Below the pieces are notes generated by a model, which saw only the letters and a program-made list of their open reading frames with translations, was not told the origin of the DNA and ran no database searches. A program made the translations under genes and the position numbers. Shown here piece by piece: positions 27,471 to 36,621 of a DNA stretch of 64,000 bases (its first letter is position 1; every line of letters begins with the position of its first letter). The DNA comes from JAFGLZ01 sp964390905 (GTDB taxonomy: Bacteria; Planctomycetota; Phycisphaerae; UBA1845; JAFGLZ01), in assembly GCA_964390905.1 (NCBI GenBank), contig CAYMLO010000018.1, forward strand, positions 1-64,000, given 5' to 3'.

Positions 27471-28838
27471 ATGTCCGAACAGAAACTCGCGTTGCAGGGC
27501 GGCCTGAAGGCGGTCACGCGAATCGAAGGCAAGGGCGAACCCAAGATCGGCGTGGCAGAGTTCATGTCCGTCGCCGAACGGTTCGGGTTTTCGCCGGCTA
27601 CGCTGAAGAAGATCCGCGCGGCCGTCAGCAAGGAGGATATGGGCGCGGGGCCGTTCCTGGCCAACTACTACTCGGACCTGCCCGAGACGAAGGTGCAGGC
27701 GTTCGAACGGATCGCCCGCGAGATGTTCGGCGTCAAGTACGCGATCGGGGTCAGTTCGGGGACGGCGGCGTTGCACAGCGCGTTCGTGGCGGTGGGGGCC
27801 GGGGCGGGCACGGAAGTGATCTGCCCGGCCATCGGATTCTTCGCCACGGCGGCGGCGGTGGTCCAATCGCGGGCCGTGCCGGTCTTCTGCGACGTCGATG
27901 CGTCCCTGCACATGGACCCGGCCAAGATCGAGCCGCTGATCACGCCGCGAACGGTCGCCATCGCACCCACCCACGTCATGGGCGGGGTCTGCCGGATGGA
28001 CGCGATCATGCGGATCGCCCGCAAGCACAAGCTGAAGGTCGTCGAGGACTGCGCGCAGTCCTGCGGCGCCCGCTACAAGGGCAAGCTCGTCGGGACGTTC
28101 GGCGACCTGAGCATCTTTAGCATCTCGGCCTACAAGATCGTCGGCGGCGGTGAGGGGGGGTTGATCCTGACCAACAAGAAGCGGTTGTGGGAACGCGCGC
28201 AGGGCACGGCGGAGTGCGGTGGGCTGTGGCGGCCGGATCGTTTCGCGCCACCTCGCTATGAGGGGGAGCTGTTCTGCGGCACCAACTACCGCATGTCGGA
28301 CCTCGAGGCCGCCGTCGACGTCGTTCAGCTCGGCAAGATGCCCGCCGTCGTCAAGCGCTTCAGAGCGGTCCGGACCCGCATCCTGAAACGACTCAAGACC
28401 TACCGCCAGATCGTGCCGCAACAGCTCAACGATCCGGATGGCGAGGTCGGTTATCTGCTGCGGTTCTTCCCGGCCACGATCGATCTGGGCGTGAAGATCT
28501 GCGAGGCCCTCCAGGCTGAGGGCATCGGCGCGGGCACGCGCGGCAAGCGCCCGCGGCCCGACTGGCACATCTACTCCTACATGTACCCACTGATGACCAA
28601 GCCCGGTCCGGCCAATCCGAACTGCGGGTTCGACTGCGCTCGCTCCCGCGGCGCAAGTCGGCGCGCCCGGTACGCCCGGGGCGATTGTTCCGTGGCCGAC
28701 GACCTGTTCGACCGCGTGGTCAACGTCGGCCTGAACCAGTGGTACTCCGCCAGGGACTGCCGCAACATCGCCAACGGCATCAACAAGGTCCTGTCCGCCT
28801 ACTGCACTGAAGATGCCGGCGCAGCGAAGTGGATCTGA
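27471..28838 (+). CDS. DegT/DnrJ/EryC1/StrS-family PLP aminotransferase
   Basis: 455 aa. Typical sugar-aminotransferase elements are present: GPFLANYYSDLPETKVQAFE, GVSSGTAALHSAFVAVG, EDCAQSCGARYKGK, and the Schiff-base region ISAYKIVGGGEGG with K222. The family transfers an amino group to keto-sugars or acts as a 3,5-AHBA-type dehydratase, feeding amino-sugar or secondary-metabolite pathways. Around residues 385-400 (DCARSRGASRRARYARG) the sequence is unusually arginine-rich and its DNA shares the 15-mer CGCAAGTCGGCGCGC with 1930-1944, so a small repeat-derived segment is possible. It follows the secreted glycosidase gene by 64 nt. Confidence 0.85.
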   Translation: MSEQKLALQGGLKAVTRIEGKGEPKIGVAEFMSVAERFGFSPATLKKIRAAVSKEDMGAGPFLANYYSDLPETKVQAFERIAREMFGVKYAIGVSSGTAALHSAFVAVGAGAGTEVICPAIGFFATAAAVVQSRAVPVFCDVDASLHMDPAKIEPLITPRTVAIAPTHVMGGVCRMDAIMRIARKHKLKVVEDCAQSCGARYKGKLVGTFGDLSIFSISAYKIVGGGEGGLILTNKKRLWERAQGTAECGGLWRPDRFAPPRYEGELFCGTNYRMSDLEAAVDVVQLGKMPAVVKRFRAVRTRILKRLKTYRQIVPQQLNDPDGEVGYLLRFFPATIDLGVKICEALQAEGIGAGTRGKRPRPDWHIYSYMYPLMTKPGPANPNCGFDCARSRGASRRARYARGDCSVADDLFDRVVNVGLNQWYSARDCRNIANGINKVLSAYCTEDAGAAKWI

Positions 28839-28867
28839 CGGCCCCGATGTGGCGGAGGTGCTGTGCT

Positions 28868-28975
28868 TGGAGTGCGGTGGCTTGACGCCGCCTTCTCTTG
28901 GCCGTGGCGCCGAATGCGCCACGCGCGTTGCTCGCTCCGCGAGCTGACAAAGCGGCGTCAAGCCGCCGCACTCCA
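28868..28975. repeat. Long inverted repeat (24-bp arms) between convergent genes
   Basis: Arms 28868-28891 and 28952-28975 pair over all 24 positions with one G-U. The 60-nt loop holds a 7-bp hairpin (28904-28910 with 28916-28922) and a GCTCG/CGAGC hairpin. It occupies the spacer between the DegT gene (+) and the GH5-like gene (-). Possible role: bidirectional transcript end or mobile palindromic repeat. Confidence 0.8.
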
Positions 28976-29000
28976 TACCGCGCTCTTGGGCGCTGGTTGG

Positions 29001-31523
29001 TTACTTGGTTAGCCGGTAGACGCCGGGCCTGGCAGGGAAGTCGCCGGGCCGGGCGTTGACGCCTTGCCAAGCTCCCTTCTCGAGCCGCTTCACCTTCGCG
29101 TCAGACCAGCCGGGCAGGCGGAGGCGGAACGGGCGTTCGCGCTGATGCAGTCGGGTGAGGGGCTTGTCCGGCGTCCCGGTCAGACCCTCGCGGAGCCGTT
29201 CGACGTCGGGGTGGATCCGCAAGTCCGCCCGGCCGTCACGGATTCGTAGATCGACCACGCCGGTCCCGTCGTACTCGAAGTACGGACACGCGCCGACGGC
29301 ACACACGTGCGTTGGGCGATCGGGGATCGGCAGCGGGCGCCAGTCGGTCGGGCCGGCCTGCATGTAGCAGTCCCGGGCGCAAAGCAGCGCGGCGTTGCGA
29401 CGGAAGCTGACGGCGGCCGGCGCGAACACCTGGTCGTCGTCGGGCGTCGGGAACGTCGCCCCGCGGGCAAGTCGGCGAAACACCTCGCCGCCGATCAGGA
29501 AGCTCACCATCTTGCCGGGCGTGTGCCACAGGTTCAGATAGTGGATGTGCCAATCGCGGTTCAGATGGGCGAGCGACCGGGCGTCGTACTGAAACTGACA
29601 GGCGACCTGGACTCCCAGGTTCCGCCACCGCCGCGCCATGGCCGGATACATGCAGACCTGTTTCACCATGCCGGCTGCGTCGAACTCGTAGACCAGCCGG
29701 GCCTTGCCGGCGAACCGGGCGTCGAGCGTGCCGTTCCGCGTTTCGCCGAGCAGGTTCCGGTCGTCGTTGATGCGTCGCAGACCGCCCGGGTAGGCGCCGA
29801 GCGTGACGGCGTCGCAGCGACTGTCGGCGACGGCCTGGGCGATCTCCACCTCGGCGGCGTCGAACGTACTGTAGGCGATCGGCTGACGGGCCCCCGTGCT
29901 CCGGATGGCGTCGATCATCGTGTTGACGTACCGCCGTAGCGTGTCGTACCGGAAGCACGCGAAGACGGCCGGGCACTGCCATTCGTCGCTGGGCAGGAAC
30001 GCCTGCCAGGCCGACCGCACGCCCGCCAGTCCGCGCTTCGACACGTCGGGCCCCAAGTGCGTGATGCCCGGCTCGCCCGAGATGATGTCGCCGAACGTCC
30101 AGTACGTCGGCTCGTTGATGACCTCGAACAGGGCTAGACACGGTTCGTCTGCGAGGCGGCGTCCGGTGTGGGGGTTGGTGTGCGTCAGGAACTGTTTGAG
30201 GTAGTTGGCCTGCGCGGGCCATCGGTCGGGCCACATCGACATCGCCTGCTTGGGCGTATTGCGCGAGAAGCTGTCGGGGCGTTGATTCGGGCTGCCCCAC
30301 CACGCGATGGGCGTGAGCATCAAATAGATGTTGCGGCGGTTGCACTGGGCGACCAGGTAGTCGAGCACGTCGAGGTGGTCGTTGCGGATCAGGTTGCCCT
30401 GCCCGTCGGAGATCTCGGTGTCGAAGACGTGGATGCGGATGATGTCGATGCCCATCTGGGCGAAGTCTTCGAAGTCCTCATCGGTCGCGCGGCGGGGGTC
30501 GATGCCGAGCTGGGTCAGGCTGTTGTATTGGGTCCAGCTTTGCGGGTAGGTGTTCACGCCCCACAGGGCGACCTCCTTGCCGTCTTCGTATCTAAGCACG
30601 CCGTCGCGGACGACCATCCGACGCAGCGGCAAACGGGGACCGATCGGTCCGGGCGGAGCCCGTTCGGCCTCGCGCTGCTGCACGGCCGGCGCGAACGGCC
30701 AGCCGGTCTCCGGGGCATCGCCGACCGTGAGGAGCAATGGCGTGCGGTAGACACCCCCGCCCGCGTTGACGTTGTCGACGGCGATGGCCAGGTCGTTCTG
30801 CTCGCCCCAGCGGACCGCGTCGGGCGGGATTGCGTAGTCTCGCTGCTTGTCCCAGCCTTGAGTCCGCCCGATCTCGCGGCCGTTCAGGAAACAGGCGTCT
30901 GCGTCGTCGATGGCGCGGAGCTTCAGTCGCAGTGCCTTGTCCCGCCAACTCGCGGGAATCATGAAGCGCGTCCGCACCCAGGTCACGCCCAAGGCCTGCC
31001 ACAGCCGGGGCAGATGGATCGGCTTGTACGTGGCGGATGACGGCGGCAGGCCGCGGACGTCGGCCAGGCGCGTGCCCTTGCCCTGCCACCACGTCTCCCA
31101 TTCGAGCCGCGACAGGTCCAGACCCAGGGCCAGTTGGCAGCGCCTTGCGGTCGCCGAGTTGCCCTCCAAACTGAACGTCATCGTAGCCGGCGTCGAGGAG
31201 CCTGCGCCGGCGACATGAACGAAGAAGACGGCGGATTCGCCCGCTGCGATCCGAACGCAGTCGGGTCGGGCGGCGACGAGTCGTCCGCCTTCGACGTTGA
31301 CCACCGGGGTCGCAGCTGGCAACTGCGCATCGCCGGCGCGGATCAGCACGGCGACGCGCCACTCGGGCGGATCGGTGCCGGGATCCGGCAGACCGCCTGC
31401 GATCCGGATCGTCGTCTTCTGTCCATTGATTTCAGCGCGTGCGGCCGTCGGCGCAAGACAGATCGCCAAAACGGTCGCGCCGCATTCCAGCAACGTCGGG
31501 ATGGTCTGTCTCGGTCCGGTCAT
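29001..31523 (-). CDS. Secreted GH5-like glycoside hydrolase with GH2-type sugar-binding domain
   Basis: 840 aa with a signal peptide (cleaved near TAARAE, about 30). A GH2-type galactose-binding sandwich covers about 150-270 (WVRTRFMIPASWRDKALRLKLRAIDDADACFLNGREIG). The catalytic barrel starts at about 300 (YEDGKEVALWGVNTYPQSW); the acid/base glutamate lies in FEVINEPTYW (about 469) and the probable nucleophile in LVYEFDAAG (about 613), both expected of clan GH-A retaining enzymes such as GH5. The substrate could be a mannan- or galactan-type glycan; this is inference. Divergent from the next gene, with 54 nt between starts. Confidence 0.8.
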   Translation of the reverse strand: MTGPRQTIPTLLECGATVLAICLAPTAARAEINGQKTTIRIAGGLPDPGTDPPEWRVAVLIRAGDAQLPAATPVVNVEGGRLVAARPDCVRIAAGESAVFFVHVAGAGSSTPATMTFSLEGNSATARRCQLALGLDLSRLEWETWWQGKGTRLADVRGLPPSSATYKPIHLPRLWQALGVTWVRTRFMIPASWRDKALRLKLRAIDDADACFLNGREIGRTQGWDKQRDYAIPPDAVRWGEQNDLAIAVDNVNAGGGVYRTPLLLTVGDAPETGWPFAPAVQQREAERAPPGPIGPRLPLRRMVVRDGVLRYEDGKEVALWGVNTYPQSWTQYNSLTQLGIDPRRATDEDFEDFAQMGIDIIRIHVFDTEISDGQGNLIRNDHLDVLDYLVAQCNRRNIYLMLTPIAWWGSPNQRPDSFSRNTPKQAMSMWPDRWPAQANYLKQFLTHTNPHTGRRLADEPCLALFEVINEPTYWTFGDIISGEPGITHLGPDVSKRGLAGVRSAWQAFLPSDEWQCPAVFACFRYDTLRRYVNTMIDAIRSTGARQPIAYSTFDAAEVEIAQAVADSRCDAVTLGAYPGGLRRINDDRNLLGETRNGTLDARFAGKARLVYEFDAAGMVKQVCMYPAMARRWRNLGVQVACQFQYDARSLAHLNRDWHIHYLNLWHTPGKMVSFLIGGEVFRRLARGATFPTPDDDQVFAPAAVSFRRNAALLCARDCYMQAGPTDWRPLPIPDRPTHVCAVGACPYFEYDGTGVVDLRIRDGRADLRIHPDVERLREGLTGTPDKPLTRLHQRERPFRLRLPGWSDAKVKRLEKGAWQGVNARPGDFPARPGVYRLTK

Positions 31524-31577
31524 CTCGGGTATCCTCTCCGCATCGGTCCCGACCAGTGTAGCTCAAGGAGTCTGAAC

Positions 31578-33344
31578 GTGGCAGCTCTCTCCGTCGTCCT
31601 GCCGTGCATCGCTCTTCTGGCCGCGTCGCCCACACACGGCCGAACGCTCACGCAAGCCGACCTCGACCGCGGTGTCGCGCCGCAACCTGGCGATCAGGTC
31701 ATCCTGCGAGACTTCTCGCGCCTCAAGCCGCAAGATGCGCTCAGCAAGACGTCGGTCCGCGGCAAGTGGTGGCTGCGACGCTACCGGACCGATGACGGGC
31801 GCGAGCAGACGATGCTGATGACCGTCGAGCGGGATATGGATAAGCCCGAGACATGTCTCGTGCCGGCGGTCACGTATCCGCTCGGACTTCGCGGCTGGTA
31901 CGAGATCTGGGTGGCGACGTATCGTGGCCCCTACGGCGGCGGGGTCGACGTCAGGCTGACGGGCGATGACTGTTTCGTCCGCATGGACCCACAGCAGGTG
32001 GCGTTCCATCCGAAGCGGCCCAAGCCACGCGTCGGCGCGATCGTCGAGCTGCAATACAAGCCCGCGGCTGATCTGACGGGACAGGGCCTTGTCATTCGGC
32101 AGCCGTTCGGCTCGTACGAATCGTTCCACTGGGGGTTCTGCGAGGCGTCGCTCGCATACGTCCGATTGGTGCGGCTGAGCGATGCACAGGTTGCGGCGTT
32201 CAGGGCCGACCAGGCTCGCGCCGACCGGCGTCGGATCGCCTATGACGACGACAACTTCTCGCGATTCTGGATGTGGGGCGGCAAGGACAAGTACGACGTG
32301 CTGCGGACGATCGAGATGTTCCGCTATCACGACATCGGGTTCTACGGCCTGTGCCTGGGCGCGAACACCGCGCTTCACGTCCCCACGCCTTACACCGACT
32401 TGAAGGTGCCGGGCGGTCGGCGCCTCGGCGACGAACGGGCCCGCAAGGCCTTTCGGGCCTTCCAGAAGCAGGGCATCGACCGACTCACGCTGATGACCGA
32501 ACGGGCCCACAAGTACGGCATCAAGATGCTGCCGACGATGCGGATGTCGGCCATCTACCAGCGCGGACCTACGTACAAGGCGCTGTCGAAGTGGGTGCTG
32601 AAGGACGGGCGACATCTGGACTTCGGCCAGCCGCAGATCCGGGAGTTCTTCGTCAAGGTCGTGCGGTACATCCTGGAGACCTACGACGTCGACGGCTTCA
32701 CGCTCGACTTCACCCGTCACTGCATCCACTTCAATCCGGACGACCCGGACAAGGTCGTCAAGATGAACACCTTCTGTAAGGCCATGCGGACCATGGTCAA
32801 CCAGGTCAGTGCCAAGAAGGGCCGCAAGCTCCTGCTGGCGACCACATTCTCGGAGTTGGATTACGTATCTGGCTTTCAGCGGCACAACTTCAAAATCAAC
32901 GTCAAACCCGCCGAGCGGCTGGCCATCCAGGGGATCGACGTGCAGGCCTGGATCAAGAACGGGTACTTCGACATCATCATGCCCGAAGGCGTCAACATCG
33001 AGAAGTTCATCAAGATGACGCGCGGGACGAGCACGCAGTGCTGGCCGCGGTGGACCTACACGACCGACCGCCACGGGCGGCGACTGGGCAAGAACGTCCA
33101 CGACCCGACGCCGAAGGAGGACAAGAAGGACCGGGCCATAAACCCCCATAACGGTCCGTTGGACTACGAGGGCGGCTGGCTCGAGCTGTTGGATGCGGGC
33201 GCCGACGGGTTGTACATCTTCAACAATGCCCAGGGATGGCCGGTCCTGCGGCGGATGGGGCATCCCGACGAGGTCCGCCGGCGCGTCCGGGCGGGCAAGG
33301 TGCATGGTCTGATCGAGGGCCCCGCCATCCGGTTTGCCGACTGA
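31578..33344 (+). CDS. Secreted TIM-barrel glycosidase-like protein
   Basis: 588 aa. The GTG at 31578 follows AAGGAG and opens a signal peptide (VAALSVVLPCIALLAASPTHG); the upstream extension of the frame is rejected. An N-terminal beta domain (about 25-190) is followed by a barrel: RTIEMFRYHDIGFYGLCLGANT, DRLTLMTERAHKYGIKMLPTMRMSA, and IREFFVKVVRYILETYDVDGFTLDFTRHC (about 355-385), where D and R/H residues at the strand end resemble the active-site region of GH10/GHL-type proteins. The substrate is unknown. 42 nt separate it from the following secreted protein, so the two are probably co-expressed. Confidence 0.7.
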   Translation: MAALSVVLPCIALLAASPTHGRTLTQADLDRGVAPQPGDQVILRDFSRLKPQDALSKTSVRGKWWLRRYRTDDGREQTMLMTVERDMDKPETCLVPAVTYPLGLRGWYEIWVATYRGPYGGGVDVRLTGDDCFVRMDPQQVAFHPKRPKPRVGAIVELQYKPAADLTGQGLVIRQPFGSYESFHWGFCEASLAYVRLVRLSDAQVAAFRADQARADRRRIAYDDDNFSRFWMWGGKDKYDVLRTIEMFRYHDIGFYGLCLGANTALHVPTPYTDLKVPGGRRLGDERARKAFRAFQKQGIDRLTLMTERAHKYGIKMLPTMRMSAIYQRGPTYKALSKWVLKDGRHLDFGQPQIREFFVKVVRYILETYDVDGFTLDFTRHCIHFNPDDPDKVVKMNTFCKAMRTMVNQVSAKKGRKLLLATTFSELDYVSGFQRHNFKINVKPAERLAIQGIDVQAWIKNGYFDIIMPEGVNIEKFIKMTRGTSTQCWPRWTYTTDRHGRRLGKNVHDPTPKEDKKDRAINPHNGPLDYEGGWLELLDAGADGLYIFNNAQGWPVLRRMGHPDEVRRRVRAGKVHGLIEGPAIRFAD

Positions 33345-33386
33345 CCCGTTGCATGAGCAGTATCGAGGATATGAGGAGCGACGACG

Positions 33387-36311
33387 ATGAAGATCTCGCC
33401 ATTCTTGCTGGCGGCAACGACGATCGGGCTTGGCTGTGCGAGCGTGCCGACATTCGCCGAACATCGCGGGATCGCGATCCAACCGGGCAAAGACGGGCGG
33501 TTCACGTATCAGGACGATTTCAAGACCGCCAAGTTCCTCGATGATGCGTTCCTGCACAATCTAAAGGTCGATTCGTGGCAGGCCGGCTGTATCACGAACC
33601 AAGGTCCGAACCGGGACCGAAGGCTCACCTATCGTTTCTACGGCGACCACGCGATTTCGGGCATCGACGTTCGCGTCGTGCAGACCGCCAACGGGAAGAA
33701 CCTGGGCGGAGTGAATCGGCTGTACCTGTCGTCGAACGGCCTGGACTGGACTGAGGTGGCCTCGAGCCAGACCCAGAAGCCCAACCAGGGCGGCTGGCAG
33801 AGCGAACCCCTCGCCGTCACGCCGCAGCAGGCGGCAGCGTTCGTCCGTCGACCGGAAGTGTGGATCCGTGTGGTGCTCGACAACTTCTGCGGGCTCAAGA
33901 CGGGAATGTCCAACCGCATCAGCTCGATCGCTGTCAAGCTCGAGCTCGGCGAGAAGTCCCGGCCTGGCGACGATCCCCAAGCCGCCGAACGGGCGGCGTG
34001 GGGCAGACTCCGCCGCCGGCTCGGCTGGCGGTGCATCAGCGTCGACGCGGCCGACCCCGTCGACCAGCGCCCGCCGCATTACTACGAAGATGTCGACGGA
34101 TGGCTGCAGGAACCCAACGCCAGCCCCGTGCTGACGCCGGACGAGCGCGATGGGTTCCAGGTACGCCGGGCTTGCGGATGGGACCGACGATGTCCCCTGG
34201 CCCTGGCCGCCTTCGTTAAGACCAAGGGGAGCGCGGGCGCGATCATGGCGCGGATTACGGTCCGCAGCACGCGCGAGACGTCGCGCAAGATGAACGTCTT
34301 GTGGGACGGCAAGCGGGTGGCGACGTTCGACGCAGCCTGCTACTTCGACGCAGACGCGGTGTTCTACGTCAAGCTTCCCGGACCCCCGCAAGACGGTGTG
34401 CACGAACTGCGGATCGCAGGCGGCGACTCGGGCGTGATCCAGATCCGCCAGATCGCCGTGGCTGGCGAAGGGGAGGTGGCCTGGGCCCAGAAGCCGCGAT
34501 CGCCGAACGGCGGGCCGTTGGAGGTGCTCGGCGCGTGTTACCTCCCGGACCCCCTCCCCCCGCCCGATTCACAGGCCGTCGAGGGCCGCACGGACAAGAA
34601 AGCCGTGGGGCTTGTCTTCAGGGGCATGCAGCGTCTCTACGCCGAGCACGTGGATTTCGGCGCGCTTCGCCTCGTCCTGCGCAACAACGGGCGCGTGCCG
34701 GTTCGCATCGGCAACCGGCTGCAGCTGAACGGCAAGCCGATCGAGGCGAACTACGTCGATTTCGCCAAGAGCGCGTGGGACGCGCCCGGCGTGGTGTGGT
34801 ACCGTGTCCGTCCCCGCCTCGTCGAGCCCGGACAGTGCAGCGAGATCACCGTTCGCTTCCGACGCCGGCCCCCAGGCGACCGGGCGATTGTCACAGCCTC
34901 GTTGGAGAACGGTCCGGCCCAGACGGTGGAGATTCCCTACCGCGATCTGGGCCTCATCGTCGACTACGTTACCCCCGGCAGGAGGATGGACATGCTGTAC
35001 GTGTACGTCCGCAAGACGAACGACGCGAAACGCGTCCGTGTCACCGCGCTGTTTCTCGACGGCAAGCACCTGCCCGATGCGAAGATCCACGGCGCGGACT
35101 TGCCCGGCAACGTCGCCCTGATCGTGGCTCAGCTTGCCAAGCCTCTCGAGCCGTATCAGTACCATGTCGTCGGCGTGAAGACCGACGCGATCCAGGAGAC
35201 CTCCCTGGCAGCACAGTTCCGCGTGCTCCCATTCGTCTTCCCGCGGGGATCCATCCATACGCCGCCCCAGCTGTGCAAGTCGATGAACATGAACGCCGCG
35301 ATGTGGCGGATGGTGGCCTTGGAGACGTGCGAGAAACACAACCTGATGACCACCTGCCACCAGCATGGTATCTTCGACGTGCACCGACGCGTGTCCCACA
35401 TCTTCGGCCCGGACGAGCCCGACGCGCACGACAACCGCGGCGGCGGCTACGACAGGGGGCTCGGCTGGCACGCGCGTCGCCTCGCCCATGTCGGTTGGCA
35501 GGAGCTGGTCGAGCGCTTCGCGCCCCGCGTCGCGACCTGGCTGATCATGAACGGGACGGTCCGGCCGATGAACTGGTTCGTGTACGGTCAGCTGGCGGAC
35601 GTTAGCTGCTTCGATCCGTACCCCGTCACCTACTACGGCGCCGACCACGCCTACGTCTGGGAGAGCCTGTCGCTGGCCCGGCGGTGCGGCGCGCCGCGGC
35701 GGATGTATGCCTGCCTGGAGGCCTACGGATGGAAGGGGGGCCAGGGCGTGCCGAAAAAGGCCCGGGGGCCCATTCCGGCCGAGTACCGGCAGAACGTGGT
35801 CCAAGCCATCGGGGCGGGCATGAAGGGCCTGACCAGTTGGGTCTATTCATCCGGGGCCGGCGGCTGGCAACTCAACGAGCCGGTGGCCAAGGAGATCGCC
35901 CGGCTCAATGCACTGATCAAGCACATCGAGGGCGATCTCCTGCTTGGCACCCCGATTGACCTGGCCACGACCGACGCTGGAAGTGTGCCGACCGGGACGG
36001 TGGGCAAGGAGAAGTGGCCCAAGCCGCGGGTCCGGGCTCACAGCTTGCTGTGCGGGCCCGACGCGATCGTCTTGGCCGTCGTGAACCACATCCCGGCCAG
36101 CAAACCCGACCCGCCCAGGATCGAGCCGGCGAAAGACGTGACGATCGCCGTGCGGCTGCCCGACTTCCTTGCGCAGGTGACGGCGTTTGAGGTCACCGAG
36201 GACGGCGTCAGACCATTCGCCTGCAACGTGATCGCCCGCAAGGCTGTCCTGAAGCTGCCCAGCATCGTGTCGGGTCGCGTCTTTGTCCTGCGGCGCCCGA
36301 AGATCCGTTGA
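33387..36311 (+). CDS. Large secreted protein with F5/8C-like and barrel domains
   Basis: 974 aa. Signal peptide MKISPFLLAATTIGLGCAS...FA (about 24). Residues about 45-185 resemble a discoidin/F5-8 type C domain (RLTYRFYGDHAISGIDVRVVQTANG... RLYLSSNGLDWTEVA...). A middle region of beta-sandwich domains follows (about 200-620). The C-terminal about 350 residues look like a TIM barrel (CEKHNLMTTCHQHG, IFGPDEPDAHDNRGGG, ADVSCFDPYPVTYYG, GAGMKGLTSWVYSSG), with DEPD a candidate catalytic site. No GH family can be assigned with confidence. A GAGGAG site precedes the ATG. The structured element near 36.6 kb follows downstream. Confidence 0.65.
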   Translation: MKISPFLLAATTIGLGCASVPTFAEHRGIAIQPGKDGRFTYQDDFKTAKFLDDAFLHNLKVDSWQAGCITNQGPNRDRRLTYRFYGDHAISGIDVRVVQTANGKNLGGVNRLYLSSNGLDWTEVASSQTQKPNQGGWQSEPLAVTPQQAAAFVRRPEVWIRVVLDNFCGLKTGMSNRISSIAVKLELGEKSRPGDDPQAAERAAWGRLRRRLGWRCISVDAADPVDQRPPHYYEDVDGWLQEPNASPVLTPDERDGFQVRRACGWDRRCPLALAAFVKTKGSAGAIMARITVRSTRETSRKMNVLWDGKRVATFDAACYFDADAVFYVKLPGPPQDGVHELRIAGGDSGVIQIRQIAVAGEGEVAWAQKPRSPNGGPLEVLGACYLPDPLPPPDSQAVEGRTDKKAVGLVFRGMQRLYAEHVDFGALRLVLRNNGRVPVRIGNRLQLNGKPIEANYVDFAKSAWDAPGVVWYRVRPRLVEPGQCSEITVRFRRRPPGDRAIVTASLENGPAQTVEIPYRDLGLIVDYVTPGRRMDMLYVYVRKTNDAKRVRVTALFLDGKHLPDAKIHGADLPGNVALIVAQLAKPLEPYQYHVVGVKTDAIQETSLAAQFRVLPFVFPRGSIHTPPQLCKSMNMNAAMWRMVALETCEKHNLMTTCHQHGIFDVHRRVSHIFGPDEPDAHDNRGGGYDRGLGWHARRLAHVGWQELVERFAPRVATWLIMNGTVRPMNWFVYGQLADVSCFDPYPVTYYGADHAYVWESLSLARRCGAPRRMYACLEAYGWKGGQGVPKKARGPIPAEYRQNVVQAIGAGMKGLTSWVYSSGAGGWQLNEPVAKEIARLNALIKHIEGDLLLGTPIDLATTDAGSVPTGTVGKEKWPKPRVRAHSLLCGPDAIVLAVVNHIPASKPDPPRIEPAKDVTIAVRLPDFLAQVTAFEVTEDGVRPFACNVIARKAVLKLPSIVSGRVFVLRRPKIR

Positions 36312-36586
36312 GGAATTGAGGTCTCGGCGACAATCGCCCAGATTGCAGAGTATGTCCGCCTGTCAGTGTCTCTATGTCCACGGTTCGCACCGAATGGCGA
36401 CCCCCCCGACTTGGCAGACTCCTGCGGCTTTTCGCGGGATGGAGAAGCCGTGCTGACATCTTTCAATAGCCCAACATCTAGGGGCGCGCGCGTCCCGGAA
36501 ACGGACGATATGGGGGTGGCGGCGCTGGCCTCGGACGACAGGAGCGGTTAGTGTACGGTAATCTAGCAAGTTATGTGCTTCACGTC
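36312..36586. other. Gene-free spacer upstream of element A
   Basis: Nothing gene-like or repeated was recognised here. It separates the secreted protein gene from the promoter-like block of element A and shows no similarity by eye to the region upstream of element B. Confidence 0.5.
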
Positions 36587-36615
36587 CCGCCTGTCCGATA
36601 ACTGTGTGGTATATT
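36587..36615 (+). promoter_or_regulatory. Promoter-like block of element A
   Basis: The string CTGTCCGATAAC (36591-36602) precedes a TATATT -10-like hexamer at 36610-36615. The same string and hexamer, at the same spacing, precede element B. The -35 position here is poor (CGCCTG). Assigned because the arrangement is duplicated. Confidence 0.5.
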
Positions 36616-36621
36616 TGTAGT

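Noticed and set aside
31563..33557. 664-aa antisense frame opposite the secreted barrel protein
   Set aside because: The sense strand has a signal peptide, ribosome site and recognisable barrel; the antisense translation is low-complexity and lacks motifs.
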